From Ochrobactrum sp. Marseille-Q0166 (GTDB lineage Bacteria; Pseudomonadota; Alphaproteobacteria; Rhizobiales; Rhizobiaceae), in assembly GCF_014397025.1 (NCBI RefSeq), contig NZ_JACJUO010000002.1, forward strand, positions 1,105,501 to 1,169,500: 64,000 nt of DNA, written 5' to 3'. Below the pieces are notes generated by a model that saw nothing but the letters and a program-made list of their open reading frames with translations, made no database searches and was not told the origin of the DNA. This document shows, piece by piece, positions 55,375-64,000 of the stretch (within the stretch, counting starts at the first letter, position 1; each line of letters starts with the position of its first letter). A program made the translations under genes and the position numbers.

Positions 55375-56184
55375 ATGCGTGGTTTGAAAGTGAGTTGGAA
55401 TAAGTCTTATCTGGCTCATCGTCAGGCAAGCTTTCATGAAAATTCTCGGGTAGTTGCTGAAGAAGTGCCTGTCGCCATGAGCTACAATGGCACAACCCAC
55501 GCTGTGATGATGGCGACGCCTGCTGATCTGGAGGATTTTGCTGTCGGATTCAGCCTTACGGAAGGTATCATTTCCAACATCTCCGAAATCGAAGAGCTGA
55601 GCATTGAGGTTTTTGAAGCAGGCATTGATGTGCAAATGCGACTGTCTGCGGAGCCGGGGGATGCGCTGGCCGCGCGACGCCGGTTTATGGCCGGACCTGT
55701 GGGCTGCGGCTTGTGCGGGATTGATTCAATAGGTCAGGCTCTACGGCCACTTTCAGCGCTTTCTCCTGACAGCTTACAGTTTAAATCCGGATCAATCACT
55801 GATGCTATGAACGCTTTGGCCGGCGCGCAAAAGCTGAATGCAGAAACACGGGCCGTGCATGGTGCGGGCTTCTATATTCCGGGTGAGGGGCTTTTTGCCG
55901 TTCGCGAGGATGTAGGGCGACACAATGCTTTGGATAAGCTCATTGGTTCAATGGCGCGTGCTGGCCGACCTGCGATGCAGGGCCTGGTGGCGATAACCAG
56001 CCGCGTATCTGTCGAAATGGTGCAAAAAGCCGTCATTCTTGGCGTGCCTTTGTTGGCCGCAATTTCGGCGCCGACCGCATTGGCAATCCGCACAGCAGAC
56101 GAGGCCAATCTGACGCTCGTAGCGCTTGTTCGGGGCAACGACTTCGATGTCTACACGCATCCCGAACGTATTTTAAGCGAGTAA
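55375..56184 (+). CDS. fdhD: FdhD sulfurtransferase for formate dehydrogenase
   Basis: A 269-residue protein; ATG 55375 follows GCAGGTAAG. PVAMSYNGTTHAVMMATP, DLEDFAVGFSLTEGII, CxxC loop GPVGCGLCGIDS and REDVGRHNALDK are family landmarks. FdhD transfers sulfur from IscS to the molybdenum cofactor of formate dehydrogenase in the cytoplasm. No formate dehydrogenase genes are in the window. Confidence 0.95.
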   Translation: MRGLKVSWNKSYLAHRQASFHENSRVVAEEVPVAMSYNGTTHAVMMATPADLEDFAVGFSLTEGIISNISEIEELSIEVFEAGIDVQMRLSAEPGDALAARRRFMAGPVGCGLCGIDSIGQALRPLSALSPDSLQFKSGSITDAMNALAGAQKLNAETRAVHGAGFYIPGEGLFAVREDVGRHNALDKLIGSMARAGRPAMQGLVAITSRVSVEMVQKAVILGVPLLAAISAPTALAIRTADEANLTLVALVRGNDFDVYTHPERILSE

Positions 56185-56210
56185 CCGACCTCGCAAGGGC
56201 AAGGTCGGTT
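56183..56210. terminator. Bidirectional terminator between fdhD and ribH
   Basis: AACCGACCT and AGGTCGGTT form a 9-bp stem around CGCAAGGGCA, overlapping the fdhD stop codon and sitting just past the ribH stop. Only modest T-runs. Confidence 0.7.
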
Positions 56211-56217
56211 ATCTTGA

Positions 56218-56721
<504 letters not shown>

Positions 56722-56784
56722 CTAGAATCAGGGCGCACAAAGGAACGCAATCCCGCACAAAAGCGAGATTAAACGCTCTTTCGC

Positions 56785-56938
56785 TCTCTTCCATCCGGAC
56801 TGTAACCGTCGGCTCCGGCATCTCACCGGATCTGCTGACCCTGAAAACACACGCCAAATGACGCTTGTTACAGGCGCTCGCGGGCTCGAAGATCGCTCTT
56901 CATACCGCCGGTGGGGAGTTTCACCCCGCCCCGAGAAC
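56785..56938 (-). ncRNA. FMN riboswitch (RFN element)
   Basis: Read on the minus strand: TCGGGGCGGGGTGAAACTCC, ACCGGCGGTATG, GCCCGCGAGCGCC, GATCCGGTGAGATGCCGG, AGCCGACGGTTACAGTCCGG, ATGGAAGAGAG. All conserved RFN blocks and stems are present in order. It lies ~80 nt before ribH. FMN binding would lower ribH expression; the expression platform (56707-56784) has no obvious terminator, so translational control is likely. Confidence 0.95.
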
Positions 56939-57408
56939 AAACCCGCACACCATTGTACGAGCAGCTGGAAATTATGCATTTCAGAGCGCGATGTCCAGTG
57001 CACTCACAGGAAATTTATACTGCTGCGAGTACTGCATGCTGGCAGTTTTTGGCCAATTTCCAATATATGACAAACGCTTGCCGTCAGAAATATTTCCATC
57101 GAATTAAGTCACTATTTTTGCTTGATTAATTAGATGAAATTTTCAGCTTCGGTTTCAATGGAAGGGTTATTGGGCTGGTGAAATGACGTTCGCCATCGGC
57201 TCGGAAGTGCTGACCGAACCCGATGGTGCGGTTCAGAGGAAAGAAAATTGTGATGTCTTGTCCAATGCTGCAGGCCTTGCCTTCCATCTCCACATGGCGA
57301 TAGCTTCGATCCCAAAACCCAAGCTTGCATGCTTTGAAGAATGAATTGTGAAGAAAGGGAGGGGATATGCGACACTATTTGCGAAGAGAATGCTGGTATA
57401 ACTCAATG
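56939..57408. other. Intergenic region upstream of the riboswitch
   Basis: 470 bp without a supported gene. A 54-codon plus-strand ORF (57183-57347) and minus-strand frames exist but lack good ribosome sites. The ribH promoter should be just upstream (higher coordinates) of 56938. Confidence 0.4.
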
Positions 57409-57446
57409 AAAAAGGCGTTCCCAAACGAATAGGAACGCCTTTTTTC
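57409..57446 (-). terminator. Terminator of the 33-residue gene
   Basis: AAAAAGGCGTTCC and GGAACGCCTTTTT form a 13-bp stem. It lies 44 nt past the stop codon of the small gene at 57490-57591 and has T-runs on both strands. Confidence 0.85.
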
Positions 57447-57489
57447 ATATTTGCCTGGAGGGCAAAATTAAACTGCAATTGTTTCGCGC

Positions 57490-57591
57490 TCAGCGTAGGA
57501 AGTCTAGCCCAAGAAGACCAATCGCCAGCGCCGTATTCAATGAAACGATCATCATTCCATAAACGAGTGCGGTTCTAGTAATGTCATTCAT
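57490..57591 (-). CDS. 33-residue single-span membrane peptide
   Basis: A short gene not previously called. On the minus strand AAGGAGG is followed 6 nt later by ATG 57591-57589. The peptide begins MNDITRTALVYGMMIVSL, continues NTALAIGLLGLDFLR and stops at TGA 57492-57490. Residues ~8-29 form one hydrophobic helix with few charges around it, as in small inner-membrane proteins. A consensus ribosome site, a complete ORF and a 13-bp terminator right behind together support a real gene. Function unknown; no family recognised. Confidence 0.7.
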   Translation of the reverse strand: MNDITRTALVYGMMIVSLNTALAIGLLGLDFLR

Positions 57592-57866
57592 TTTCTACCT
57601 CCTTGAACCACGACGCTGCTACATCGGATTCTAAAGCTCGAGAACTATAACGAAATGTAACAGCCCGTTACGCATTGCGCAACCCATTTTACAGAAATGT
57701 GAATGAATGTAATGTGGCGTGAAATGAATGGCTTTCCCACAATTGAGTATGAAACGCATTGTGACGCAGGATGAGCTGATCAATTATTTTCCTGCATTCC
57801 ATAAAAAGCGAGATATAATCTGCCAGCAAAGACGTGTGTAATTCCCTGCTTTTATTCGGATTTCCC

Positions 57867-59303
57867 GTGAATCGCATTGTTCCCCTTGTGCTGGCTATTG
57901 CTCTTTTCATGGAGCAAATGGATTCGAATGTTATTTCGACCTCACTGCCGGCGATTGCTGCTGATATCGGTACAAGTCCCATTGCGTTAAAACTTGCGCT
58001 TACAGCCTATCTTGTCGCACTGGCGGTTTTCATCCCGATAAGTGGGTGGATGGCTGACCGATTCGGTGCCAAGAACGTCTTCCGGGCCGCGATCGCAGTG
58101 TTTGTGGTTGGTTCAATTGCCTGTGCAGCTGCAAATTCACTGACAGCTTTCGTTGTTGCGCGGTTCTTGCAGGGCATGGGCGGTGCGATGATGACGCCAG
58201 TTGGTCGGTTGGTACTCATTCGCTCGACACCACGCAGTGAACTCGTTTCTGCGATGGCATGGCTGACCATACCAGCAATGGTGGGTCCCTTGGTGGGTCC
58301 GCCGGTTGGTGGTTTCATAACGACTTTTTTCTCGTGGCACTGGATATTTCTCATCAATGTACCGATCGGTGTCGTCGGCATTTGGTTCGCCACGCGATTT
58401 TTGCCAGACAATGACGAGCGTATTAGAAAGCCGCTGGACTGGCCGGGCTTTGTATTGTCGGGTGTTGCAATGTCGGGCGTGGTGTTTGGTTTGTCGGTGG
58501 TCAGTCTGCCAGCGTTGCCGCCGGTTGTGGGTACCATCATCGTGGCCGTGGGACTTGTTTGCGCTGCCCTTTATATTATTCACGCAAGGCGCATTTCCGA
58601 TCCGCTTCTCAATCTGAAACTCTTCGACAATCAGGTTTTCCGGTCGGCTGTATTCGGTGGCAGCGTATTCAGGCTGGGCATTGGTGCAATTCCGTTTTTG
58701 CTTCCCCTGATGTTTCAGCTTGGATTTGGAATGACACCTTTTCAATCGGGCATGATGACTTTCGTCTCTGCAATAGGTGCCATCAGCATGAAGTTTGGAG
58801 CAAAACAGGTATTTAATCTGTTTGGCTTCCGAAAAACGCTGATGTACGGATCGTTGATCTCAGGGGGCTTCATCGCAGCCAATGGGCTGTTTTTCCCGCA
58901 AACGCCCTACGGTGTGATCATAGGGTTCTTATTGATCGGTGGCTTTTTCCGTTCGCTTTTCTTCACCGGCGTCAACGCTCTGGCTTTTGCTGAAATTCCA
59001 GATAGCAAGACTAGTCAGGCGACACCAATTACAGCGGTCGCACAGCAGGTTTCAATCGCAGTTGGCGTTGCGCTAGCGGGTGGAATTTTGGAGCTCAGCA
59101 CGGCTTTTCGAGCGGCACCCCTTCAACTCGCCGATTTTCACATTAGTTTCTTTATTGTGGCCTTTGTATCAGCGACAGCTTGCTTCTGGTTTGCGCGACT
59201 GGCGCCGGATGCGGGACATGAGCTTTCAAGCTCTGGAAAATTCAAGCAAAAAAGTAATGAAACTGTAGTCTTGGAAGAAGCCGGTATTTCAAACGATAAA
59301 TAA
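57867..59303 (+). CDS. MFS transporter, DHA2/EmrB-QacA type
   Basis: A 478-residue drug-exporter-type MFS. GTG 57867 gives MNRIVPLVLAIALFMEQMDSNVI, the usual start of close relatives, better than the GTG at 57834. Motif C/D1 (MEQMDSNVISTSLPAIAADIG), motif A (GWMADRFGAKNVFRAAIAVF) and LINVPIGVVGIWFATRFLPD are seen. Twelve to fourteen spans; the C-terminus is charged. Likely proton-driven export of toxic compounds. Confidence 0.9.
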   Translation: MNRIVPLVLAIALFMEQMDSNVISTSLPAIAADIGTSPIALKLALTAYLVALAVFIPISGWMADRFGAKNVFRAAIAVFVVGSIACAAANSLTAFVVARFLQGMGGAMMTPVGRLVLIRSTPRSELVSAMAWLTIPAMVGPLVGPPVGGFITTFFSWHWIFLINVPIGVVGIWFATRFLPDNDERIRKPLDWPGFVLSGVAMSGVVFGLSVVSLPALPPVVGTIIVAVGLVCAALYIIHARRISDPLLNLKLFDNQVFRSAVFGGSVFRLGIGAIPFLLPLMFQLGFGMTPFQSGMMTFVSAIGAISMKFGAKQVFNLFGFRKTLMYGSLISGGFIAANGLFFPQTPYGVIIGFLLIGGFFRSLFFTGVNALAFAEIPDSKTSQATPITAVAQQVSIAVGVALAGGILELSTAFRAAPLQLADFHISFFIVAFVSATACFWFARLAPDAGHELSSSGKFKQKSNETVVLEEAGISNDK

Positions 59304-59485
59304 TAAAGAAGGCTATGAAAGCCAGCTTTACAACCTGTATGAGCGCGCGCCCCGACAAGTGCGAAACGCTCATGCAGGGAAATCATAACACTCGTCCGAT
59401 TGCTGGCGCGCTTCGATCAGATAAAGATGCACACTGAAACAGATAATTAGAGCGCCATTCTGATCCGATCAGATCGAAACGCGAT

Positions 59486-60208
59486 CTAGCCTTTGAAATC
59501 ACGAGCGAGCAGATAAAGTTCTACGGATTCTGCACGTGATGCCGGCGGTTTGATGTGGTGCACAGATTTGAATTTCTGCTTGAGCATGGCCAGAAGTTCA
59601 TTCTCGGTGCCGCCCTGGAATGTTTTGGTCAGGAAATGGCCGCCCGGCTTGAGAACCGATACGGCGAAGTCCGCTGCAACTTCACAAAGATGCACGGTGC
59701 GCAAGTGGTCGGTGCGGCGATGACCCGTAGTCGGGGCTGCCATATCTGAAATCACCAAATCAGGTTTGTCGCCCAATGCTTCCATGAGTTTCTCGGGCGC
59801 TGTGTCGTCGAGAAAATCCATCTCAAGCAGAATGACACCCGCCAACGGATCAACGTGCAGATAATCGATTCCGACAACCTGCGGATTTTCGTCGGTCGAG
59901 CCGACAATCTTGGCTGCAATCTGCGACCAGCCGCCCGGTGCGGCACCCAGATCAATAATCTTCTGGCCTTTTTTGAGAAGGTTATAGCGATCATTGATTT
60001 CGATAAGCTTGTAAGCTGCGCGTGAACGATAGCCATCTTTTTTAGACTGATGAACATAGGGATCGTTCAGGTGGCGTTGCAGCCACCGACGTGACGATTC
60101 CTTGATCGTTCCGGCTTTTTTCTTAACGCGAACGCGAAGATTGCTGGTTCCGGCACCGCCGCGTCCACCTGTTTTCGTGCCGCCTTTGTTTCCGCCTGCT
60201 TTACTCAT
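59486..60208 (-). CDS. rlmE: 23S rRNA (uridine2552-2'-O)-methyltransferase
   Basis: A 240-residue RrmJ/FtsJ enzyme. SAM site [41 protein letters not shown] and the final [16 protein letters not shown] give the K-D-K-E catalytic tetrad expected. It methylates U2552 in the A-loop of 23S rRNA. The basic Gly/Arg-rich N-terminus is a normal addition in alphaproteobacteria. It is co-directional with the Ppx/GppA gene and begins 1 nt after its stop. Confidence 0.95.
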   Translation of the reverse strand: MSKAGGNKGGTKTGGRGGAGTSNLRVRVKKKAGTIKESSRRWLQRHLNDPYVHQSKKDGYRSRAAYKLIEINDRYNLLKKGQKIIDLGAAPGGWSQIAAKIVGSTDENPQVVGIDYLHVDPLAGVILLEMDFLDDTAPEKLMEALGDKPDLVISDMAAPTTGHRRTDHLRTVHLCEVAADFAVSVLKPGGHFLTKTFQGGTENELLAMLKQKFKSVHHIKPPASRAESVELYLLARDFKG

Positions 60209-60209
60209 C

Positions 60210-61733
60210 TTAGTGCCTGTTTCTTACGTCGGTTTTGCCACCAGCTTTGGCGGTTGGCGCGCGGTTTTGGCGCCAAGCACCGTCACGCGACATGAGTTCG
60301 GTCAATATGCCCTCGCGTAAACCGCGATCAGCAACGAGAAGTTTTTCACTTGGCCATACGTTACGTATAGCATCCAGAATGGCACAGCCTGCAAGCACCA
60401 GATCAGCACGATCAGATCCAATGCAGGGATTGGCGACGCGTGCTTCAAAGTCCCATGACAGCAGACGTTGCGTCATTTGTGTTACTTCGTTGGCTCCCAT
60501 CCACATACCATCGACACGCCGTCTGTCATAGCGCTCAAGCCCGAGGTGGATGCCCGCGAGTGTCGTCACAGTGCCAGACGTGCCAAGCAGATGAAACCGT
60601 GAACTTGTAGCCAGATTTCCAAGGCTGTTACGTTCTGCAAATCCAGACAGCAGTTCCGTCACATGACCGACCATGGCGTCAAAACTTTGCTGCGTAACAT
60701 CGCGGCCACCGAAACGTTCTGCGAGCGTTACAACGCCGACGGGCAGGGAGGTCCACGCCATAATATGCTCTGCAAGCCGTGGGGAACGGCGTTGTGAGAC
60801 GTCGATCAGTGCAATCTCGGAAGAGCCGCCACCAATATCGAACAACACCACCGCATCTGTTTCACGCGTAACAAGAGTTCCACAACCAGAAACGGCAAGC
60901 CGGGCTTCCGTTTGGCGGTCAACAATCTCCAGTTCCAGACCTGTTTCTGTGCGAACGCGCTCCAGGAACTCTTCGCCATTGGAAGCTGAACGACAGGCCT
61001 CGGTTGCGATGAGACGTGAACGTCTGATCTTGCGGGCCGCCAGCTTGTCGTGGCAGATTTTCAACGCCTCGATAGCGCGTTGCATGGCTTGATCGCTCAA
61101 TCGTCCAGTTGAACTCAAGCCTTCGCCAAGCCGTACAATCCGTGAAAACGCATCAACAACACGGAACTGGCCTGGACGGGTTGGTGAAGCAATAAGCAGT
61201 CGACAATTATTCGTGCCAAGATCAAGTGCAGCGTAAAGCGGCACTTCCTGAGTATGATTACGCCCGTGTTGATGGTCGACAAAATGGCGTTTTGGTAGTG
61301 GGGAAGCGTTGCCAGTCGTTTCCGTCCGGGCAGCACTGTTTGGCTGCTTTATTGCGGTATCGGCATGAACAGGCGCACCTGTCTGTTGGCGAGCCTGCTT
61401 TTTCTTGCGAGCACGCCTGCGGCGATTCGATATTTTACCTGACGGCTTTCCATCCGCAGGCCTGACCTCTGAGGCTGTTGCTTCAACCGCTGCCGGCTTT
61501 TGACCATGCACATCGGCGCTGCGGGATGTTTTGCCCCGGTTTCGACGGCGCGCACGTTTCCGCTGGCTTTGTGAGCCCTTGTTTTCGGTGTCTGAGCGTC
61601 CTGGATCGGAGGCATTCTTTGCCTTGCCGACTTCTGGAACGGCTTGCTTGCGTGACTTACGCTTGCCGTTCCCGGACGGATTCCGGGCTTGCTGATTGCC
61701 CGATGATCCGCCAGACGCCCCTTGTTGCGCCAT
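60210..61733 (-). CDS. Exopolyphosphatase/pppGpp phosphatase (Ppx/GppA family)
   Basis: A 507-residue protein from ATG 61733-61731 (GCAGGA upstream; an in-frame TTG lies at 61811). The first ~165 residues are a basic, low-complexity RNA-binding-like extension ([26 protein letters not shown]). The enzyme domain follows: [46 protein letters not shown] and [15 protein letters not shown], the ASKHA phosphatase signature. The Arg/Lys-rich N-terminus is unusual for the family elsewhere but common in Rhizobiales. Confidence 0.9.
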   Translation of the reverse strand: MAQQGASGGSSGNQQARNPSGNGKRKSRKQAVPEVGKAKNASDPGRSDTENKGSQSQRKRARRRNRGKTSRSADVHGQKPAAVEATASEVRPADGKPSGKISNRRRRARKKKQARQQTGAPVHADTAIKQPNSAARTETTGNASPLPKRHFVDHQHGRNHTQEVPLYAALDLGTNNCRLLIASPTRPGQFRVVDAFSRIVRLGEGLSSTGRLSDQAMQRAIEALKICHDKLAARKIRRSRLIATEACRSASNGEEFLERVRTETGLELEIVDRQTEARLAVSGCGTLVTRETDAVVLFDIGGGSSEIALIDVSQRRSPRLAEHIMAWTSLPVGVVTLAERFGGRDVTQQSFDAMVGHVTELLSGFAERNSLGNLATSSRFHLLGTSGTVTTLAGIHLGLERYDRRRVDGMWMGANEVTQMTQRLLSWDFEARVANPCIGSDRADLVLAGCAILDAIRNVWPSEKLLVADRGLREGILTELMSRDGAWRQNRAPTAKAGGKTDVRNRH

Positions 61734-61935
61734 TCCTGCGGGGCGCTCCTCGGGGTTTTTCAAGGTTTTTATCCTTATGGCGCCGCGCGAACCTGTAAAG
61801 GACGCAAGCAATGCGCTTCAATTTTTACGTTGCCCTTAATGTAGCAGCGCTTTGGATATTTACCAAGGGGCAGGCGAGAGGCAGCCAAGGGAAAATTGAC
61901 AAACTACGCATGATTCTTGAAAGGCGATTATGAAA

Positions 61936-61964
61936 AGGGGCTCCTGCTGTTCGCAGAAGCCCCT
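61936..61964 (-). terminator. Terminator of the amino-acid ABC operon
   Basis: AGGGGCT/AGCCCCT outer stem with an inner CTGC/GCAG stem, followed on the minus strand by TTTTC. It lies 30 nt past the ATPase gene stop. Confidence 0.75.
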
Positions 61965-61994
61965 GTGACAAGAATCAAAACCGATCACCAGTGG

Positions 61995-62756
61995 TCAGAT
62001 GTCGTAGCTATGAGCAGCGTTAATCGTTGCTACAAATTGCTTTGTTCTTTCTCGCGTGGGATTGACGAAAATATCATGCGCGCTGCCTGTTTCGACAATA
62101 TTGCCTGATTCCAGAAACACGACATTTTGTGCAATTTTTGAAGCAAGGCGCAGGTCATGCGTCGCAATAACCATGGTTGTGCCTTCCTGTGCGAGCTTGC
62201 TCAGTACGTCAACAACTTCAGAAGCAAGCTCAGGATCAAGAGCCGATGTCGGTTCATCACACAGAAGCACACGCGGAGAAGGTGCCAGTGCGCGTGCAAT
62301 AGCAATGCGCTGCTGCTGTCCACCCGAAAGGGTCGATGGCCACGCATCGGCTTTATGTGCCATGCCGACTTTTTTCAGTAACTCCATCGCGCATTCTTGC
62401 GCTTTTGCCTTGGGCCATTTGAGAACCGTGACCAATCCTTCCATAACATTCTGGATAGCGGTCTGATGCGGAAAAAGCTGGAAATTCTGAAATACCATGC
62501 CGGTTTGACGGCGGATCGACTGGATTGCTTGCCAGCTTGGCTTGCGGTCGGGATCGAGTGTTATGCTCTGGCCGCCGAGCGTCAGTGTGCCGGAGGTGGG
62601 GATTTCGAGTAGATTGATGCAGCGCAGCAGCGTGCTTTTACCACCACCTGACGGGCCAACCAGCGCTGTGACAGTCCCTTCGGCAATCTTAACATTGATA
62701 TCATTGAGAATTACAACATTATCAAAGCTTTTGAAGATGTTTTTCAACTCGATCAT
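61995..62756 (-). CDS. Amino-acid ABC transporter ATP-binding protein
   Basis: A 253-residue ATPase of the polar-amino-acid (GlnQ/HisP) type: GPSGGGKSTLLRCIN, MVFQNFQLFPHQTAIQNVMEGL, LSGGQQQRIAIARAL and LLCDEPTSALDPEL. It overlaps the permease gene by 4 nt and is the last gene of the operon. Confidence 0.94.
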   Translation of the reverse strand: MIELKNIFKSFDNVVILNDINVKIAEGTVTALVGPSGGGKSTLLRCINLLEIPTSGTLTLGGQSITLDPDRKPSWQAIQSIRRQTGMVFQNFQLFPHQTAIQNVMEGLVTVLKWPKAKAQECAMELLKKVGMAHKADAWPSTLSGGQQQRIAIARALAPSPRVLLCDEPTSALDPELASEVVDVLSKLAQEGTTMVIATHDLRLASKIAQNVVFLESGNIVETGSAHDIFVNPTRERTKQFVATINAAHSYDI

Positions 62757-63433
62757 GAATTTGTCTCCAGTGTTCCGCCATAGCGTCTAAAACGCTTTTC
62801 AAGCCGTCCCTGAAGGTTGGACAGGATCGTGCTGAGCACCAAATAAATGAGCGCGGCTTCAATATAAAGGACAAGCGGCTCATAAGTGGTTGCAACGATA
62901 CGCTGCGCTGACTGGAACAGTTCAGGCACCGTAATTGCTGCAGCAAGGGATGTATCTTTTACCAGCGAGATGAAGGTGTTTGACAATGGCGGAACCGCGG
63001 TGCGCGTCGCCTGAGGTAATACTGTGCGTGTTAGCGCCTGACGCCAGCTCATGCCGATCGAATAAGCCGCTTCCCACTGACCTTTCGGAACAGCAGAAAT
63101 TACCGCACGAATGACTTCAGAACTGTAAGCGCCAACATTGAGGGAGAAGCCGATGACGGCCGCAGTGAAGGCATCAAGATAAATACCGGCGCTCGGTAGT
63201 CCGTAGAAAATGACGAAGAGCTGCACCAACATCGGGGTGCCGCGGAAAATCCAGACATAAAAACGCGCGACAAGCGATGCCCAGATGGGTGCAAACAACC
63301 GTACAAGTGCTGTAAGCAATCCGAGTGACAGCCCAAAAATGAAAGACAAAATTGTCAGTGGGATGGTGAACTTGATCCCGGCCCAAAGCAGGGTGGGCAG
63401 GGAATCCGCCATGAGTTGAAGCCAGTAGGGCAC
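62753..63433 (-). CDS. Amino-acid ABC transporter permease
   Basis: A 226-residue permease of the HisM/GlnP type. The first span is followed by LVRLFAPIWASLVARFYVWIFRGTPMLVQLFVIFYGLP, the family signature, and the EAA loop EAAYSIGMSWRQALTRTVLPQA. One permease gene only, so it probably works as a homodimer. Confidence 0.93.
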   Translation of the reverse strand: MPYWLQLMADSLPTLLWAGIKFTIPLTILSFIFGLSLGLLTALVRLFAPIWASLVARFYVWIFRGTPMLVQLFVIFYGLPSAGIYLDAFTAAVIGFSLNVGAYSSEVIRAVISAVPKGQWEAAYSIGMSWRQALTRTVLPQATRTAVPPLSNTFISLVKDTSLAAAITVPELFQSAQRIVATTYEPLVLYIEAALIYLVLSTILSNLQGRLEKRFRRYGGTLETNS

Positions 63434-63503
63434 GTCTCGAATTCCTTAGTTGGAATAGGTCCTGAACACTGAATTATCAGGAAGTAACATATACATCATG
63501 AAA

Positions 63504-63530
63504 GAAAGCCGGAAACGGGTTCCGGCTTTC
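63504..63530 (-). terminator. Hairpin between binding-protein and permease genes
   Basis: GAAAGCCGGAA, loop ACGGG, TTCCGGCTTTC: an 11-bp perfect stem, followed by TTTC on the minus strand. It probably attenuates transcription or protects the 3' end of the binding-protein message. Confidence 0.7.
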
Positions 63531-63551
63531 TTTAAACGCACTATCCAGAGC

Positions 63552-64000
63552 TTACTTTGAAACGTCTTGACCAAAATATTTCTGCGAAATCTTGTCGTAA
63601 GTACCCTCAGCTTTGATTTCGTCGAGAGCCTTGTTGATGGCACCAACGAGATCGTCATCGCCCTTGCGAACGATAATACCGGAAGCAGTAGCATTTTCCT
63701 GTTCGGCAACGACTTTCACAGGAGCATCTGGCTGCTGCTTCTTGAAGTCCAGGAAGGAAAGGCTGTCATTAAGCGTCGCATCCGCGCGGCCAGTCAGAAC
63801 AAGCTGAATAGACTGGTCGAAGCCGTCTGTTGCTACCAGTTCAGCACCGGCTTCAGTTGCAAGCTTGCCGTAGTTGCTTGTTAGTGACTGTGCGGCTTTC
63901 TTGCCCTTCAGATCAGCAAAATCCTTTATGGTATCGTTCTTGTCGTTGACGATAAGTACGACCTTGGAAACGATATAAGGATTTGAGAAGTTGAACTTCT
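63552..64000 (-). CDS. Amino-acid ABC transporter binding protein, partial
   Basis: The last 148 codons of a family-3 (SBP_bac_3) binding protein; the N-terminus lies outside the window. Seen on the minus strand: FSNPYIVSKVVLIVNDK, FADLKGKKAAQSLTSNYGK, TDGFDQSIQLVLTGRADATL, and the C-terminus KYFGQDVSK. It resembles polar-amino-acid or cystine-binding proteins; the exact ligand cannot be told from this part. Confidence 0.9.
   Translation of the reverse strand, partial: KFNFSNPYIVSKVVLIVNDKNDTIKDFADLKGKKAAQSLTSNYGKLATEAGAELVATDGFDQSIQLVLTGRADATLNDSLSFLDFKKQQPDAPVKVVAEQENATASGIIVRKGDDDLVGAINKALDEIKAEGTYDKISQKYFGQDVSK

Noticed and set aside
57183..57347. 54-codon plus-strand ORF (MTFAIGSEVLTEPDG...)
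   Set aside because: Only a weak ribosome site and no family; too little support to list as a gene.

Overview
The window reads as alphaproteobacterial chromosome, most likely Brucellaceae (Ochrobactrum/Brucella). The strongest hint is the lumazine synthase at 56218-56706, which I recognise as the Brucella-type RibH2 protein behind an FMN riboswitch. An ECF transporter, Dpp/Opp-type peptide ABC operons and compact ATGA-overlapping operons fit that assignment. The identification is from memory of these families, not from a search.

Layout. 1-7.1 kb: a minus-strand peptide/opine-type ABC operon (binding protein, two permeases, fused double ATPase) coupled to an FAD oxidoreductase that runs off the left edge, then a plus-strand VOC/glyoxalase-like gene. 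7.35-31.9 kb: an accessory region bounded by a 16-bp direct repeat. One copy is the 3' end of an intact tRNA-Gly(GCC) at 31896-31970; the other is at 7349-7364, next to a rho-independent terminator that looks like the original terminator of that tRNA. I infer a ~24.5-kb genomic island. It holds an XRE regulator with a divergent promoter/operator, decayed small genes, an IalB-like secreted protein, a two-partner secretion/contact-inhibition locus (TpsB transporter, lipoprotein, 3277-residue TpsA/CdiA-like exoprotein ending in a probable REase-fold nuclease), an immunity cluster, two orphan toxin C-terminus cassettes with their own immunity genes, a broken SIR2-domain gene and a broken serine resolvase.

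31.9-64 kb is ordinary chromosome: two MFS exporters, an ankyrin/deaminase/CynX-type operon facing a LysR gene, an ECF transporter plus phosphoribosyltransferase (probable nucleobase salvage), a GntR-ALDH-SDR-peptide ABC-amidase catabolic cluster (40.9-50.7 kb), a DEDDh exonuclease, a DUF2778/Tlde1-like protein, a Tat-exported metallophosphoesterase, FdhD, RibH2 with its FMN riboswitch, a previously uncalled 33-residue membrane peptide gene, an EmrB/QacA-type MFS, RlmE, a Ppx/GppA phosphatase and an amino-acid ABC operon cut by the right edge.

The most unusual observation is that both orphan toxin cassettes stop early in their main frame at a G-rich slippery tract. In each, the rest of a recognisable toxin domain continues in the -1 frame, up to the start of the immunity gene. 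Cassette A carries the heptamer GGGAAAG and cassette B a run of eight G. This could be mutation in silent cassettes, phase variation, programmed -1 frameshifting, or homopolymer sequencing error. I cannot decide among these from sequence alone.
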